Origin: Enhydrobacter aerosaccus
GTDB lineage: Bacteria > Pseudomonadota > Alphaproteobacteria > Reyranellales > Reyranellaceae
Length of the DNA: 64,000 nt
Direction of reading: 5' to 3'
NCBI GenBank assembly: GCA_903832005.1
Contig: CAIKZO010000004.1
Coordinates: 1 to 64,000, forward strand
Shown piece after piece: positions 62,257 to 64,000 of the stretch. Under the pieces are notes generated by a model. The model made no database searches. It saw only the letters and a program-made list of their open reading frames with translations, and had not been told where the DNA came from. The first letter of the stretch is position 1. Each line of letters begins with the position of its first letter. Made by a program: the position numbers and the translations under genes.

Positions 62257-62902
62257 CCACGTCCTCGTTCTTCTGGCCGATCCGGGGCTCGATGCCTTTC
62301 AGCAAGCGCTGGATATTGGCCCGGTGCAGCACGATGACATAGAGGCTGCCGACGGTCGCATAGACGGGGAAGCTCACGCCGAACAGCGGGTCGTCGTGCG
62401 TGTAGAGCCACATGAGCGGCCCGCAGGTGAGGGCGGCCGCCAGCGACGCCACCGACACGATCTTCGTCGCCGCCAGCACGAGCGCCCAGAAGCCGAGCGA
62501 CGTGAAACCGGAAGCGGCGCTGCAGCCGATCAGCGTGCCGCAGCCGGTGGCCGCGCTCTTGCCGCCCTTGAACTTCAGGAAGATGGACTTGCTGTGGCCG
62601 ATCACGGCCAGGATCCCGCAGGCGCAGGGCATCCACGGCATCAGCATCGATGGGAGTTCGGGCACCCAGCCGCCGCGCACGGCCGCAATGGCGAGTGTAA
62701 CGGGGAGCCAGCCCTTCAGCATATCGATGACGAGGACGAACGCCGCCGCCGGCTTGCCCGCGTTGCGCAGGACGTTGGTCGCGCCGGTCGAGCCGCTGCC
62801 CACGGTGCGCAGGTCGATGCCGGTGAACGCCTTCACCACCAGATATCCCGTCGGGATCGAACCGAGCGCGTAGCTGAAGAGGAGGAGCAGGGCGGTGTTC
62901 AT
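62243..62902 (-). CDS. plsY: Acyl-phosphate glycerol-3-phosphate acyltransferase PlsY
   Basis: A 219-residue inner-membrane enzyme that acylates glycerol-3-phosphate from acyl-phosphate, the first step of phospholipid synthesis. Motifs are [23 protein letters not shown] and [12 protein letters not shown]. Five to seven helices are seen. Its start overlaps the DUF924 stop (ATGA) and its end overlaps the macro-domain gene. Confidence 0.92.
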   Translation of the reverse strand: MNTALLLLFSYALGSIPTGYLVVKAFTGIDLRTVGSGSTGATNVLRNAGKPAAAFVLVIDMLKGWLPVTLAIAAVRGGWVPELPSMLMPWMPCACGILAVIGHSKSIFLKFKGGKSAATGCGTLIGCSAASGFTSLGFWALVLAATKIVSVASLAAALTCGPLMWLYTHDDPLFGVSFPVYATVGSLYVIVLHRANIQRLLKGIEPRIGQKNEDVAKAR

Positions 62903-63459
62903 TGCCCGTAGCGCTTCGCGTCCTTGAGATACTCGAGTTCCTCTTCCGTGCAGGGGCGGCCCAGCACTTCGTTGCGATGCGGGAAGCGGCCGAAGCGGGC
63001 CACGACCGCGTGGTGTTCGATCGCCGACTTCACAGTGTCTTCGCTGGCGATCGTGGCCATCAGGGCGCAGGCGAGCTTCTGGTCGGCCTCGTTCTCGCTG
63101 TGGCCGAACGGCATATAGAAGAAGAGCCGGGCATCGTGGGGGAAGGCGGCGGGGTAGAAGCGGGCGAGCGACAGGCGTGCGATCTCGAGCGCCTTGGGAT
63201 CGGTGGCGAAGGCCTGCGCCGTCTTGCGATGGATGTTCCGCGAGAACTGGTCGCACAGCAGGATCAGTGCCAGCGCGCCGTCGGCCGAGTTGGCCCAGCC
63301 GTCGAGCGCGCCCGCGGCGGCCTGCTCCAGCGAGGGGCCGAACTTCGTTTTGATCTCGGCGTCGAGTTCGGGCGTGCCGTTCCACCACAGCTCGCGCTTC
63401 TTGCCGTAGTTGGGATCGTCGAGCGGCAGCAACCAGAAGTCCAGGATTTCGCGGATCAC
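62899..63459 (-). CDS. DUF924 family protein
   Basis: A 186-residue cytoplasmic protein of the DUF924 family, with a TPR-like helical fold. Blocks are ILDFWLLPLDDP, LILLCDQFSRNIHRKTAQAFATDPKAL (read in parts) and YPAAFPHDARLFFYMPFGHSE. The GTG start at 63457-63459 lies in a GTGA overlap with the sulfatase stop. Function unknown; often found beside lipid or glutathione-type genes. Confidence 0.85.
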   Translation of the reverse strand: MIREILDFWLLPLDDPNYGKKRELWWNGTPELDAEIKTKFGPSLEQAAAGALDGWANSADGALALILLCDQFSRNIHRKTAQAFATDPKALEIARLSLARFYPAAFPHDARLFFYMPFGHSENEADQKLACALMATIASEDTVKSAIEHHAVVARFGRFPHRNEVLGRPCTEEELEYLKDAKRYGQ

Positions 63460-64000
63460 GGCATGTCCTTCTTGCCGTAGACCAGCCGCACGCCTGCCTC
63501 GGCGGGAATGGGCGGCATGGTGGCGTCCCACGCCTGCCAGGCCGCGCGCATCTCGTTGAGGCGTTCGGGATGGCGCTTGGCGAGGTTGGCGCGCTCGCGC
63601 TCGTCGGTGACGACGTCGAACAGATATTCGTGCTCGTCGACCTTGAGGTACTTCCAGCGGTCGGTGCGCAGGGCGCGCTGCTCATGATGCTTCATGCGCC
63701 AGAACAGCGAACGGTCGACGATCGCGTCTGGCTGGGTGAGCTGCTTGATCAGAGAGACGCCATCGCTCGGATAGTCGGGATGGGCCTTGGTGCCGGCTGC
63801 CTCGAAGAAGGTCGGCACCCAGTCCATGGTGATGGCGAGCTGGTCGGTCGTGGTGCCAGCCGGCGTGCGCTTGGGCCAGCGCACGACGTAGGGCACGCGG
63901 ATGCCGCCTTCCATCAGGTCCATCTTGCCGCCGACCAGCGGCCAGCTGTCGGAGAAGCGCTCGCCGCCATTGTCGCTGGTGAAGACGACGATCGTGTCGT
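63456..64000 (-). CDS. Sulfatase family hydrolase, N-terminal part outside the window
   Basis: About 180 C-terminal residues are visible. The frame stays open to the window edge and reads TIVVFTSDNGGERFSDSWPL, the TSDNGG block of type I sulfatases, then EGGIRVPYVVRWP, SLFWRMKHHEQRALRTDRWKYLK (read in parts) and FDVVTDERERANLA. The formylglycine-forming CxPSR motif lies beyond 64000, so activity cannot be judged. Substrate unknown. Confidence 0.85.
   Translation of the reverse strand, partial: DTIVVFTSDNGGERFSDSWPLVGGKMDLMEGGIRVPYVVRWPKRTPAGTTTDQLAITMDWVPTFFEAAGTKAHPDYPSDGVSLIKQLTQPDAIVDRSLFWRMKHHEQRALRTDRWKYLKVDEHEYLFDVVTDERERANLAKRHPERLNEMRAAWQAWDATMPPIPAEAGVRLVYGKKDMP

Overview
This window looks like a chromosomal segment of a GC-rich soil or rhizosphere alphaproteobacterium. 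The signs are strong G/C third-position bias, tightly packed operons with ATGA, GTGA and TGATG stop/start overlaps, and many ABC and TRAP binding proteins. It also has a GlnT-type glutamine synthetase, hydantoinase/oxoprolinase genes, a DUF1127 microprotein and palindromic intergenic repeats of the kind common in Bradyrhizobium/Reyranella-like genomes. The genus is inference only. I see no rRNA, tRNA, CRISPR array, insertion sequence or prophage. No gene-free stretch exceeds 300 bases; the longest (19749-20000, 41285-41520, 45061-45280, 48137-48309) are described as features.

Layout. 113-10008: a GlnT-like ligase converges on a complete branched-chain amino acid type ABC importer (livK-G-F-H-M, minus strand), which is divergent from hyuB-hyuA. 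10049-16283: a damaged Baeyer-Villiger-type monooxygenase, a lipocalin-like secreted protein, a MASE4-PAS sensor without output domain coupled to an alpha/beta hydrolase, a flavin monooxygenase and a STAS-like protein. 16265-21281: a family 3 binding protein, a DUF917 + HyuA-like pair and an M20 peptidase. 21291-25762 (minus): DUF1127 with its own terminator, a TPR/glycosyltransferase-like protein, leuC-leuD and an EamA exporter. 25882-29327: LysR, HpaB-type hydroxylase and a luciferase-like oxidoreductase. 29324-36717 (minus): an orphan TRAP binding protein, a desaturase, a NYN/OST-HTH protein, a Cys-less racemase homologue and a PotABCD-like importer. 36788-41284: tandem paralogous amidohydrolases, a small P-loop protein, a hydroxyproline epimerase-like gene and a microprotein. 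41521-45060 (minus): SDR, DUF1445, a frameshifted DUF2848 gene and a class III CoA-transferase. 45281-47506: a membrane microprotein and a Ser/Thr kinase with MORN repeats. 47549-60965: the nitrate assimilation locus. 61009-64000: a DUF882 protein, a macro-domain hydrolase, PlsY, DUF924 and a truncated sulfatase.

The best-supported regulatory system is the nitrate locus. nasT (ANTAR antiterminator) is followed by a near-consensus sigma-54 promoter, a leader with two hexaloop hairpins of the ANTAR-binding type, an overlapping intrinsic terminator, and then nasS-nrtA-nrtB-nrtC-nirA-flavoprotein-nasA-cysG. Together these import nitrate, reduce it to nitrite and then ammonium, and make the siroheme that NirA needs. 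The rest of the window is mostly uptake and breakdown of amino acid-like, amide, hydantoin and aromatic compounds.
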